DNA of 22,986 nucleotides, from IMG/VR virus record IMGVR_UViG_3300017708_002979, positions 1-22,986 of that record. One strand, 5' to 3'. The notes under the pieces were generated by a model. The model did not search any database, had not been told where the DNA came from, and saw only the letters and a list, made by a program, of their open reading frames with translations. The translations under genes and the position numbers were made by a program. Shown one piece after another: positions 15,028-22,347 of this stretch; positions within the stretch are counted from its first letter, which is position 1, and each line of letters starts with the position of its first letter. This DNA comes from a virus.

Positions 15028-15255
15028 TTAGTCTTCGTAGATTCTACATTCATCTGCATCTGGTTCCATTTCACAGTACAATTCTAATGCTGTAGGATCG
15101 TGATGATCACCTGCTTCAATTTCTTCTTTGTGGTTTTTTGCATAAACTTCAAGTTCATGAAGTTCACCTTCGATATGACGACGTTGGTTAGGAGAAGTCA
15201 AAGGATTGTCAAGGATCTCTTTGTCCTTAGCAATATGTGTTTCGATGTTTTTCAT
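15028..15255 (-). CDS. cp12: CP12-like Calvin-cycle inhibitor (75 residues)
   Basis: The C-terminus LELYCEMEPDADECRIYED (C61 and C70) matches the CP12 tail, in which a redox-switchable cysteine pair of the form C-x8-C lies around a proline and ends in ECR-x-Y-[ED]D. The middle HIEGELHELEVYAKNHKEE (about 27-45) resembles the CP12 AWDxVEEL helix. The N-terminal cysteine pair of many host CP12 proteins is missing. CP12 ties phosphoribulokinase and GAPDH into an inactive complex. Cyanophage versions have been proposed to divert host carbon from the Calvin cycle to the pentose phosphate pathway. The gene has a five-base gap on each side inside the tail-hub operon, so it is probably translated with those genes. 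Confidence 0.75.
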   Translation of the reverse strand: MKNIETHIAKDKEILDNPLTSPNQRRHIEGELHELEVYAKNHKEEIEAGDHHDPTALELYCEMEPDADECRIYED

Positions 15256-15260
15256 AGTTT

Positions 15261-16550
15261 TTACTGTTTTCTACCGTATGTATCTCTAACAATTTGTAGT
15301 GATGTGTACGCTGACTCTGCTGATGAATAGTGGCATAATTCTTTAATCAAATATTTTCCACTAATTTCTGCATCTATTTCAGATGAACCAGTTTTTGGAA
15401 AATCGCATAATATTAAATTACCAACCGTCAAATCTAGATTCATAGGTACTATAATATTTATAACCTGATTCAAAATGGTATTATATCTCATAGTTGTTTG
15501 AGAAATAATATTTTCAAGTTGTTCTTCTAAACTTTTATCAGTATAGTCTATACTACCTCGTTTTACAACACCAACAAAATTTCTACTTGGCTTTAAAAAA
15601 TCTCCATCAAGAGTACTATTAACAGTACTATTTCCAAGATTATCCATTTTGTCTCTGTAATCTTCTGGACCATAATCTAAATTAATTTCAGCAATTGATC
15701 CTGTATATGGATCGAAAAAAGTTCTCTTCGATGAAAAAACTCCAAACTGCAAATTTTCAAGCAAATCATTATTTTCTATCACATTTTTTGCAAGTATTTT
15801 TTCTTTAGGATCGGTTCCCTTAGGATCATATGTGCTGAGAATCGCATTAATTTCTTTATAATTTGCTACAATTTCTTCTTTAATCAATCCATCAATTGAT
15901 CTGAAGTTGAGACCATTTTGAGTCTCATAAAAAACAAATCCAGCACTATTTGAAACTGTAGATTCGGGAATTGCTTTCGATGCTAGACTGAATATAACAG
16001 TAAAAGGTTTTTTACCATTGCCTTTATAAGTTATATTTCCAACCGATGGTTCAACATTATTAATATTTGAAATAATATTCAGATTTTTATCAAGAATATC
16101 AAGTACATGTCCTGTTGCTGTTTTATTCCTGAGAACTTTTTCTACTCTATTCACATTATCAGTTACAGCAGATTTTGAAATCATATGTAAGGTGAATGAC
16201 TCTCTATTGTTATTACTAGAAATATTTGATATTCTATTGATGAATAATCTTGCAGATTGTAATTCTAATCCTCCAATAGAATTTTCATGAGTCATTAAAA
16301 TTTCAATATCTTCTCCTCCTTTCAAAGGAACACCACTAATTAAAGTCGTTCGATTAGAACCATTTTTATCAATCTGAACATTACCAGTTGCCATAATTGT
16401 TGCAGTGGCAGTCAAGATAGGAGAATAAAGATCTTCATAATATCTAAATTCCACTACAGACGATGAAATATCAATAGACTGCTCTATTCCACGATCGTTT
16501 TTTGTAATAATATTAAACTTTGAATAATTTGCTGAATCTAAAGCTGCCAT
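15261..16550 (-). CDS. gp27: gp27-like baseplate central hub protein (429 residues)
   Basis: Near the N-terminus SSVVEFRYYEDLYSPILTAT (about 29-48) is typical of phage hub proteins of the gp27/gpD class, where a tube-like beta-barrel domain follows. The C-terminus has GKYLIKELCHYSSAESAYTS, the conserved hub ending. The length is close to T4 gp27 (391). The start ATG overlaps the previous stop by one base (TAATG). In T4 gp27 forms the trimeric hub that joins gp5 to the tail tube. The order here, just before CP12 and the gp5-like gene, supports the same role. It is a cylinder-forming structural protein and not an enzyme. Confidence 0.82.
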   Translation of the reverse strand: MAALDSANYSKFNIITKNDRGIEQSIDISSSVVEFRYYEDLYSPILTATATIMATGNVQIDKNGSNRTTLISGVPLKGGEDIEILMTHENSIGGLELQSARLFINRISNISSNNNRESFTLHMISKSAVTDNVNRVEKVLRNKTATGHVLDILDKNLNIISNINNVEPSVGNITYKGNGKKPFTVIFSLASKAIPESTVSNSAGFVFYETQNGLNFRSIDGLIKEEIVANYKEINAILSTYDPKGTDPKEKILAKNVIENNDLLENLQFGVFSSKRTFFDPYTGSIAEINLDYGPEDYRDKMDNLGNSTVNSTLDGDFLKPSRNFVGVVKRGSIDYTDKSLEEQLENIISQTTMRYNTILNQVINIIVPMNLDLTVGNLILCDFPKTGSSEIDAEISGKYLIKELCHYSSAESAYTSLQIVRDTYGRKQ

Positions 16551-18481
16551 TATGCGTGTGCAAGTTTGATTTTCATAATTCTATTTAACAAATCTTCTTT
16601 AGATGTAACCATCATTCCAGAAGAATTTTCACTAGCAACCGTTTGAGATTGTGATGCGGGTGGAGTAATTATGGTTGTAGATCCACCTTCTCTAGTTTTC
16701 ATCGTTGGTCCTAGATATCCAATCTCTTTTCCTAAATGTGTTTTTACCCAATCAATAGGGTCAACTTGATTACCAGCTGGTCCAATCTCCCAATGTAAAT
16801 GAGGGCCTTCTGAGTTACCAGTGCTACCAACATTGCCGAGGAGATCTCCTGCATTAAATTCTTGACCAACTTGTAATAACGAAGGTACTTTCATATGTGC
16901 GAATAGGTGCAATTGATTATAAACAGAATCTCTCCACTCTATCAAATTGCCATATCCAGGATCAAATTTATTTTGTGTGATTTTTCCAGGTAGATATGCA
17001 TATAAACCTGTGCCGCTATTTGCAGCAATATCAATACCTCGGTGATCTCGGCCAAAACGCTTACCCATTGCGGATACAATTTCAGCACCTCCAGTTTCTC
17101 CTGGCATAAATGGAGAATTACTAATAGAAACAGATGTTCTTGCTGGTCTATTACCTACTGAAGATCCAGTATTACCACTTACAGGAGCACCATTGAATTG
17201 AGGTTCTGGTCTAGATACAGATTTAGTTCTAGACTTAATTTCTTCAGGTGGTTCAGCTGCAATATATTTGTTTTTTCCTGTCTGTGCATATTGTCTTGAT
17301 CCAGGACCTACAAAGTTTCCAAATTGATTATCATTTTGATTTCTTTGTCTTATCTCAGTAGAACTATTATCTGGTTTTGATAGTTTAGCGCCATGAAAAT
17401 CTGTTCTCCCTTCAACCCAACTTCTTGCATTTCTCTGTAGCGTTTTATTTGTCAATGCTGCTAATGTAGCATCAACTTCTCTAGAAGCTATTTCCCTTGA
17501 GAGACCATCTGATTTCATTAATGCCTTAATGGCACCTTCTCTATCTTCAATTTCACGAAATTCTTTAGGTGCTCTACGCACAGGTTCATATTGTGACCCA
17601 TTTCCTTGTAAGATTAGTCCCCTAATTGATCCACCTTGAAATCCAAACTTAGCACCAGCTCTTTTTCTATTATAAATTGACTGCGCTACATCTGCACGAC
17701 CCTGTGGATCACTATCTTCTAGAGCAGAAATAGCAACTAATGTCCAAAAATCTGCATTTTTACTCGATGATTGTTGCTGTTGCTGTTGTGCTTGACCCTG
17801 ACCTGATCCATCTGGATTGCCACCAGGACCATAATATTCTTGACCTGATTGTTGTGCTCCAGGGAATGGAATACCCAAATATTCAAATATAGTTTTCGGC
17901 AAATTTTCTTTTATCCAGTTAAAACTTTCAGAAAAAGAATCTCTTAGTTGTATAAATTTACTTTCTAAATCATTAGCAATATTTGATATAGTGACTTTTA
18001 CATTCTCAAAATTAAAATTTTGCCTGATAAAATTATAACTATTCTCTGCAAATTGCTTAAGAGGTTTTAATTGATTGAAAGTATTACTTAAAAATTTTTT
18101 CCCCGATGATACAATAGACTGAATTTTTTCCTTCAATCTAATTACATTATCCCTAATTATAGGATAATTTTGAATTAACCAACCCAAAAATAGAGAGCCA
18201 ACTGCTCCCATAATTCTTCCAAGGAATCCTTTTCCTTTGTTGACAAGATAGGATACTCCACCAGTAGATAGTGATTTTAATTTACTTGCTTCTAAAGATT
18301 CTTCTCTTTGTCGTCTCTTCTTTTTTTGTTCAAATATATAAGTAACTCTTTTTTCATCAGCAAATAATTTTTGACTAGAGATCCTTTTTTTCTTAACAAC
18401 AGAGGTAAGGTTGGTAGAGGATTTTCTAGCAAAGATGCTACTTCTTCCTAATGATGCTATATTTTGATTTAGTGTACTCAT
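16550..18481 (-). CDS. Tape-measure-like tail protein with SleB-like and M23 peptidase domains (643 residues)
   Basis: The N-terminal 60 residues are basic, followed by a hydrophobic helix (about 84-107, FLGRIMGAVGSLFLGWLIQ) and amphipathic helices to about residue 205. A Gln-rich linker (about 228-240) leads to a SleB-like hydrolase segment (about 243-375, LVAISALEDSDPQGRADVAQ with candidate E255, then SIYNRKR). Residues about 465-585 are an M23 metallopeptidase domain: GRDHRGIDIA gives zinc ligands H480 and D484, FAHMK gives catalytic-site H529, and GPHLHWEIG gives H561 and H563. All key M23 residues are present. The protein likely travels with the tail tip and cuts peptidoglycan at entry, replacing the gp5 lysozyme. 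The gap to the previous gene is two bases, with GAGG upstream of the ATG. Confidence 0.85.
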   Translation of the reverse strand: MSTLNQNIASLGRSSIFARKSSTNLTSVVKKKRISSQKLFADEKRVTYIFEQKKKRRQREESLEASKLKSLSTGGVSYLVNKGKGFLGRIMGAVGSLFLGWLIQNYPIIRDNVIRLKEKIQSIVSSGKKFLSNTFNQLKPLKQFAENSYNFIRQNFNFENVKVTISNIANDLESKFIQLRDSFSESFNWIKENLPKTIFEYLGIPFPGAQQSGQEYYGPGGNPDGSGQGQAQQQQQQSSSKNADFWTLVAISALEDSDPQGRADVAQSIYNRKRAGAKFGFQGGSIRGLILQGNGSQYEPVRRAPKEFREIEDREGAIKALMKSDGLSREIASREVDATLAALTNKTLQRNARSWVEGRTDFHGAKLSKPDNSSTEIRQRNQNDNQFGNFVGPGSRQYAQTGKNKYIAAEPPEEIKSRTKSVSRPEPQFNGAPVSGNTGSSVGNRPARTSVSISNSPFMPGETGGAEIVSAMGKRFGRDHRGIDIAANSGTGLYAYLPGKITQNKFDPGYGNLIEWRDSVYNQLHLFAHMKVPSLLQVGQEFNAGDLLGNVGSTGNSEGPHLHWEIGPAGNQVDPIDWVKTHLGKEIGYLGPTMKTREGGSTTIITPPASQSQTVASENSSGMMVTSKEDLLNRIMKIKLAHA

Positions 18482-18483
18482 AA

Positions 18484-20097
18484 TCAGAACCTCACATTAT
18501 AGATAGATCTTGCTAAATCATTAAATGGATTATCTGGATTTTTAGTTGGAATTACAGGAATAAGAGTAGGAACACCAATATTAGCAGAAGATGTATTTGA
18601 ATCATTGGAATCAAAAACAATAGATGCTATGTTGGATGCATCATCAAAATCAAATCCAGATCTGACCAGACCTTGTATCATTGATTGTTTTTCAGGATTA
18701 GGAGTTGTAGTAACAAGTCCATTATTATTTTGAGACTCAGAATTTCCACTAATAAGGTCATTATATGATTGATTGCGATCAAATGGGTTAATGTCAAGTT
18801 TGCCAAAAGCCTTTTCAGCAACATCTAAGTAATAATTTCTCCTAGATTGAGCATCAGGTGTATCATCTATTGTCATATATGTTACTTGTCTCAACGCAGC
18901 TTCAAGCAACTCCGCGTTTTTTCCATCTGGACTTATTGTTTGTTCTCCAGAAATAATTTTTCTAGAATCCAAGATTGGAGCACCAAATGGATTTTGGAAC
19001 ATTCCAGTCTTTTTAACTTCAAATTGACCACCTTCAAAAATTTGTAATTTATAATCTTTCATAGGACTACCCTCTCTATCATATAATTCAAAGGTTCCTT
19101 GCCCTTCTTGTTTAAATTGGCCAAATAACTTATCAAACAATGCAGCGGATTCAGTTCCCGCAAATGAAGCTGCACCAACACCAGCAGGTATAGAAAATAC
19201 AAGTCCAGCACCTGTAAGTGCTAATCCTTTTGCAACTAATGCACCTGTACCATATGCAGCGCCAGAAACAAGTAGTGATTTTAGTGCTGATAATTTTTTA
19301 TCGTATCCTTCTTCCCTACCACCCTTAAATTCAAGAGTTCCACCAAGACCTAGCAAAGCTCTGCCAAACAATCTGCCAAGTCTTGTCCTTATTTTACCTT
19401 TTCCAAGACCTTTTACTTTTGGTTTTCCTTTCTCTGATCTGGGTACTCTCCCAGGTCCTTTAAATTTACCCTTTCCACTTCCAGGACGTAACTTAAATAA
19501 TGATTTTAAAAGTTTGAATGGGGATAAGACAAGAAACTTGCCAATTTTAAAAGCAAGCGATCCCATTATTTTGGCAATTCTAAAGAAATTACCATCAAGA
19601 ATCGACATGACGCCTACTGCTAGGCCCACCCCTTTTATTATTTCCCCACCAAACTTTTTAAGTCTTTCATTAAAAGTTCCACCTTCCTTATCGAACAACT
19701 TGATAAGTTTATCAGTAAGCCATCCACCAAAGAGAAGAAGTAAAGCCCTCTTTAAACTCTCTAATGGACCTGCAATAGTTTTGGTTGCGACGTTTATTGG
19801 TCTTTTGACCGCCGCAACTACAGAACCTTCTAATGATTTCTCTGCACCACCAAAAGATTCTTTCTCTGCTAATCTAATTCTTCTTCTTTTCTCTCCCCTA
19901 ATTCTAGTAGTACTAAGTCTATCTTCACGTACTAATGCACTAGCAACTGTCTGTATATTATTCCCTACTGCTATAATATTCTGATTAATTGAAACTAATT
20001 GTTTAGATACTAGTTCATCTCCTCCCCTATTAGAAGTTAAGAGTGATGAGGGTCTACCTCGAATCACTGATGGTTTTACTAGGAGATTAGATGCCAT
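18484..20097 (-). CDS. Tape-measure/baseplate hub candidate, gp29-like position (537 residues)
   Basis: The N-terminus (about 1-60) is polar and SINQNIIAVGNNIQTVAS is a helix. It is followed by a strongly basic stretch (RGEKRRRIRLAEK, 67-79), a hydrophobic helix (LLLLFGGWLTDKLIKL, about 119-134) and further hydrophobic helices to 200. Next come a Lys/Arg/Gly-rich linker (about 203-245) and a Gly/Ala-rich hydrophobic segment (about 275-315). The C-terminal third is polar. Gly/Ala-rich hydrophobic helices and a position right after the gp26/gp51 chaperone pair are what is expected of the tape measure (T4 gp29, 590 residues). Sequence identity to gp29 is not obvious by eye. The ATG overlaps the end of the gp51-like frame by 11 bases. 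Confidence 0.65.
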   Translation of the reverse strand: MASNLLVKPSVIRGRPSSLLTSNRGGDELVSKQLVSINQNIIAVGNNIQTVASALVREDRLSTTRIRGEKRRRIRLAEKESFGGAEKSLEGSVVAAVKRPINVATKTIAGPLESLKRALLLLFGGWLTDKLIKLFDKEGGTFNERLKKFGGEIIKGVGLAVGVMSILDGNFFRIAKIMGSLAFKIGKFLVLSPFKLLKSLFKLRPGSGKGKFKGPGRVPRSEKGKPKVKGLGKGKIRTRLGRLFGRALLGLGGTLEFKGGREEGYDKKLSALKSLLVSGAAYGTGALVAKGLALTGAGLVFSIPAGVGAASFAGTESAALFDKLFGQFKQEGQGTFELYDREGSPMKDYKLQIFEGGQFEVKKTGMFQNPFGAPILDSRKIISGEQTISPDGKNAELLEAALRQVTYMTIDDTPDAQSRRNYYLDVAEKAFGKLDINPFDRNQSYNDLISGNSESQNNNGLVTTTPNPEKQSMIQGLVRSGFDFDDASNIASIVFDSNDSNTSSANIGVPTLIPVIPTKNPDNPFNDLARSIYNVRF

Positions 20098-20275
20098 TTT
20101 TCTGTTTATACCTCAATTCCTCTTCTTCTAAGTACGTTGTGAGTAGAGAAATATAAACATCTCTTTCCCACGGCATCATATTTTCTAACTCTGTCAAGCT
20201 GTATTTATGGTGCTGCATCAATGCAAAATTCGTCTGGTAGTATGAGGACAGATTCTCATGCGCCAGGGCTAACCG
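20087..20275 (-). CDS. gp51: gp51-like C-terminal extension made by -1 frameshift from gp26
   Basis: The -1 frame is open from the end of gp26 to a TAA at 20089-20087, overlapping the next gene's ATG by 11 bases. Its 62 codons read RLALAHENLSSYYQTNFALM, then HHKYSLTELENMMPWERDVY, and end in an acidic/basic tail. The tail-chaperone-like KYSxTELExMMPWERD region is protein-like and strongly non-random. A slippery T TTT TTC lies at its start, so the fusion would be 299 residues. The first in-frame ATG (20218) would give only 43 residues and would skip the conserved first third, which argues for frameshifting. In T4, genes 26 and 51 are adjacent. The fusion is inferred to be a tape-measure chaperone needed in small amounts and absent from virions. 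Confidence 0.72.
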   Translation of the reverse strand, partial: RLALAHENLSSYYQTNFALMQHHKYSLTELENMMPWERDVYISLLTTYLEEEELRYKQKNGI

Positions 20276-20985
20276 AAAAAAGATGCCAAACCTTCCAATA
20301 CAATTTCACTTTCAACCTTTGTCTTAGGGTTAGTTACTTTGAGAGTATGTGTAAGTTTGGGCATTGTTAAGAAGAATTTCTCAACTTTAGTAAACTGTGA
20401 AGTTGTTAAATTCTCAACAAATTCCATCAATTCTTTTTTACTACAATCAGTTGCAGTCCAAGATTCTTCTTCATTAAAGACTTGTTCAATACAGTTTGCA
20501 ATAATATCAAATCCCTCATCAACATTATTATCACCTTGTGAGAAGTTGTTTTGAACAAACTCATTCAAGGATGGGTATCTCATTCTCAATGTTAAAGCAT
20601 CATCAAGTTTAATATCTCGATTATGGTTTTCATCAGTAGTGACTTTGATATCATCAATATTAATTTGCATCTCTACAGATGTTTCACCATCATCAGGGCA
20701 AGTGACATTTACATCAATAACTTCACCTACAGATTTACCACGAACATTTAGAAACAGATACTCAATATCAAACGTAGATAGTTTATCTACCTTGATGCCT
20801 CTAGTCTGAATGCAGGCAGTTAGAACATTTTTTACAGCATCTGTAACTTGCTTCATATCTTCACTTTCAAGAGCCAAGATAAGAACTTTTTCTTCCTTTA
20901 CAAGGAATGGACGATATTTAATCTTTTTCTTTGATGAAGGCATCTCAAGTTCATAGACAGGAGTCGTAGACTTAGGTAAAGGCAT
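20269..20985 (-). CDS. gp26: gp26 baseplate hub assembly protein (238 residues)
   Basis: The sequence MPLPKSTTPVYELEMPSSKK, then YRPFLVKEEKVLILALESED, matches the T4 gp26/T4_baseplate family. It is followed by a region with VNVTCPDDGETSVEMQIN (about 91-108). The length is near T4 gp26 (208). In T4 it acts in hub assembly and is not a major mature component. It is the first gene after a late promoter (ATAAATA) 21 bases upstream of the ATG at 20985. It ends ...ASFFG at TAG 20271-20269. Four bases upstream of that TAG is a U UUU UUC heptamer that would shift a fraction of ribosomes into the -1 frame to make the gp51-like product. Confidence 0.85.
   Translation of the reverse strand: MPLPKSTTPVYELEMPSSKKKIKYRPFLVKEEKVLILALESEDMKQVTDAVKNVLTACIQTRGIKVDKLSTFDIEYLFLNVRGKSVGEVIDVNVTCPDDGETSVEMQINIDDIKVTTDENHNRDIKLDDALTLRMRYPSLNEFVQNNFSQGDNNVDEGFDIIANCIEQVFNEEESWTATDCSKKELMEFVENLTTSQFTKVEKFFLTMPKLTHTLKVTNPKTKVESEIVLEGLASFFG
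20275..20281 (-). promoter_or_regulatory. Programmed -1 ribosomal frameshift site (T TTT TTC)
   Basis: The zero-frame codons are GCA TCT TTT TTC GGT TAG. Slipping back one base re-pairs P-site TTT with TTT and A-site TTC with TTT, the ideal X XXY YYZ geometry. The new frame reads TTT CGG TTA GCC and stays open for 62 codons. An imperfect downstream stem (ATGAG with CTCAT, at 20259-20255 and 20246-20242) could act as a stimulator. It is analogous to lambda G/GT and P2 E/E'. Confidence 0.7.
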
Positions 20986-21006
20986 AATATACTATGATAT
21001 TTTTTT

Positions 21007-21013
21007 TATTTAT
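21007..21013 (-). promoter_or_regulatory. T4-type late promoter of the gp26 operon
   Basis: ATAAATA on the minus strand, 21 bases before the gp26 ATG. The heptamer contains the TAA stop of the preceding gene (21012-21010). It would drive gp26, gp51, the tape measures and the hub genes. Confidence 0.65.
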
Positions 21014-21882
21014 GATGCCTTAGTAAAGTTGATATATTTCCTAGTAGGAAGTCCGTCACCACCAAAATCAGGTTTGTTATTTATAAAATCGTCAACGAAA
21101 GATTGATTTGTTAACTGCTGTCTGAAAGACTTGAATGCATTTGGCGATGTAAAATACTGGGATAATCCAGATGGTAGAGTTTCACTTCCAGATGTAGCTG
21201 CAGCATCTTTATATGACCTATCATACAGAGCATTATCTGATGTATCTGCAATGTTGCTCAATTTATCTCCACCAGAACCAATCTCTCCAGCAGAACCAAC
21301 CACGTACCTATCGTAGTTAAATTCTACGTTGATTCTAAGGACCTGAGATGACTCGTAAGATACTGGAGTTGATGTTACTGCCTTTGGAAATAGTGATATA
21401 AAATTATATTGCAAACTATGCTTTGGATTATAATCTCGATCAAACTTGACAATGGTCATTGCCTCACACTTATATTGATCAGGATATCTCATCCTATAGA
21501 AGTATCCTTTGGCAAGACTGTCTGATGATCCTGCGCCTGAAATATATTCAATCCAATATTCAAAGAATCTGAGCATTTTATATTCAGAGTCACAATAAAA
21601 CTGCAAACTAATATTTCCAAACTGCCTGGTATGTGCATATTCCTGTTGCACCCCCGTGAAATTACCTTCAACATTTACTGTAGCAAGAGATGATCCAGGT
21701 AATGATGCATCATGACATAGAAGGCCTGCCTTTCTATAGATAAAGTTTGAATCAACTCCTCTCTTATCTAAATATTTTCTCAACCCCTTTGGAAATCCAT
21801 CCATGATTATCTCAAAGTGTGAACTTTGAGCTAAATTCATTAAGACTGGTTTTAGATCTGAAATTCTTTTTGGACTTGGCAC
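21010..21882 (-). CDS. gp54: Tail-tube-fold baseplate protein, probable gp54 tube initiator (290 residues)
   Basis: The protein shows alternating strands such as VNVEGNFTGVQQEYAHTRQF, NISLQFYCDSEYK, RFFEYWIEYI, CEAMTIVKFDRDYN and QVLRINVEFNYDRYVVG. These are typical of T4 gp19/gp54-type tail-tube beta-barrels, with a Ser/Gly-rich C-terminal third. It fits the tube initiator gp54 (T4 length 320) better than the shorter gp19 (about 160), and its place beside the hub genes supports gp54, but I cannot exclude another tube paralogue. The start is GTG at 21882. The next in-frame ATG is 14 codons inside. It is divergent from gp4, with a 30-base gap that holds candidate late promoters for both directions. 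Confidence 0.65.
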   Translation of the reverse strand: MPSPKRISDLKPVLMNLAQSSHFEIIMDGFPKGLRKYLDKRGVDSNFIYRKAGLLCHDASLPGSSLATVNVEGNFTGVQQEYAHTRQFGNISLQFYCDSEYKMLRFFEYWIEYISGAGSSDSLAKGYFYRMRYPDQYKCEAMTIVKFDRDYNPKHSLQYNFISLFPKAVTSTPVSYESSQVLRINVEFNYDRYVVGSAGEIGSGGDKLSNIADTSDNALYDRSYKDAAATSGSETLPSGLSQYFTSPNAFKSFRQQLTNQSFVDDFINNKPDFGGDGLPTRKYINFTKAS

Positions 21883-21883
21883 T

Positions 21884-21890
21884 CTAAATA
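21884..21890 (+). promoter_or_regulatory. T4-type late promoter for gp4
   Basis: CTAAATA followed by CCTA on the plus strand, 22 bases before the gp4 ATG at 21913. The same 11-base string CTAAATACCTA recurs before the gene at 22706, which supports a real signal. Confidence 0.65.
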
Positions 21891-21903
21891 CCTATAGTGA
21901 AAA

Positions 21904-21910
21904 TTTTTAT
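21904..21910 (-). promoter_or_regulatory. Possible late promoter for the gp54-like gene
   Basis: ATAAAAA on the minus strand, one base different from ATAAATA, lies 21 bases before the GTG at 21882, the same spacing as the other late promoters. The variant base makes this tentative. Confidence 0.4.
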
Positions 21911-21912
21911 GG

Positions 21913-22347
21913 ATGTCATATAAAGGTAAATTTCGCCCCTCAAATACGAAAAAGTATAGAGGAGACCCAACTAACATTATTTATAGGTCTCTGTGGGAAA
22001 GAAAGTTTATGATCTACTGTGACCTAAATGAGAATATTCTTGAATGGGGTAGTGAAGAATTCTGGATTCCATATCGCTCACCAATTGATTCCAGAGTTCA
22101 CCGATACTTTCCAGATTTCTATATTAAGGTTCGTGAAAGTAATGGATCTATCAAAAAATATGTGATTGAAATCAAACCTAAAAGACAGTGTATTGAACCA
22201 AAAGTTCAAACTAAGAAAACAAAATCATACATTAAAGAAGTCACTGAATATGCTAAGAATCAAGCAAAGTGGGAAGCCGCACAGGACTTTTGTGAAGATC
22301 GTAACTGGCAATTCAAGGTGTTTACCGAAATAGAACTAGGAATATGA
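21913..22347 (+). CDS. gp4: gp4-like head completion nuclease (144 residues)
   Basis: The length and sequence fit T4 gp4 (150 residues). The segment SLWERKFMIYCDLNENILEW near the N-terminus carries an acidic residue typical of PD-(D/E)XK and TnsA-like folds. It is followed by HRYFPDFYIKV (PD motif) and KYVIEIKPK (ExK motif), with a basic C-terminal half. These are the core of a restriction-like endonuclease. In T4, gp4 acts in head completion after packaging to make the head competent for tail joining. The gene starts at ATG 21913 after a late promoter and overlaps the next gene by four bases (ATGA). Confidence 0.88.
   Translation: MSYKGKFRPSNTKKYRGDPTNIIYRSLWERKFMIYCDLNENILEWGSEEFWIPYRSPIDSRVHRYFPDFYIKVRESNGSIKKYVIEIKPKRQCIEPKVQTKKTKSYIKEVTEYAKNQAKWEAAQDFCEDRNWQFKVFTEIELGI

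Noticed and set aside
19514-19984. 156-codon plus-strand frame
   Set aside because: Antisense to the 537-residue tape-measure candidate, with no supporting signals.
20226-20259. Short ATG frame just after gp26 (MRICPHTTR...)
   Set aside because: It stops after 13 codons in a third frame, has no ribosome-binding site and lies within the gp51-like -1 frame.
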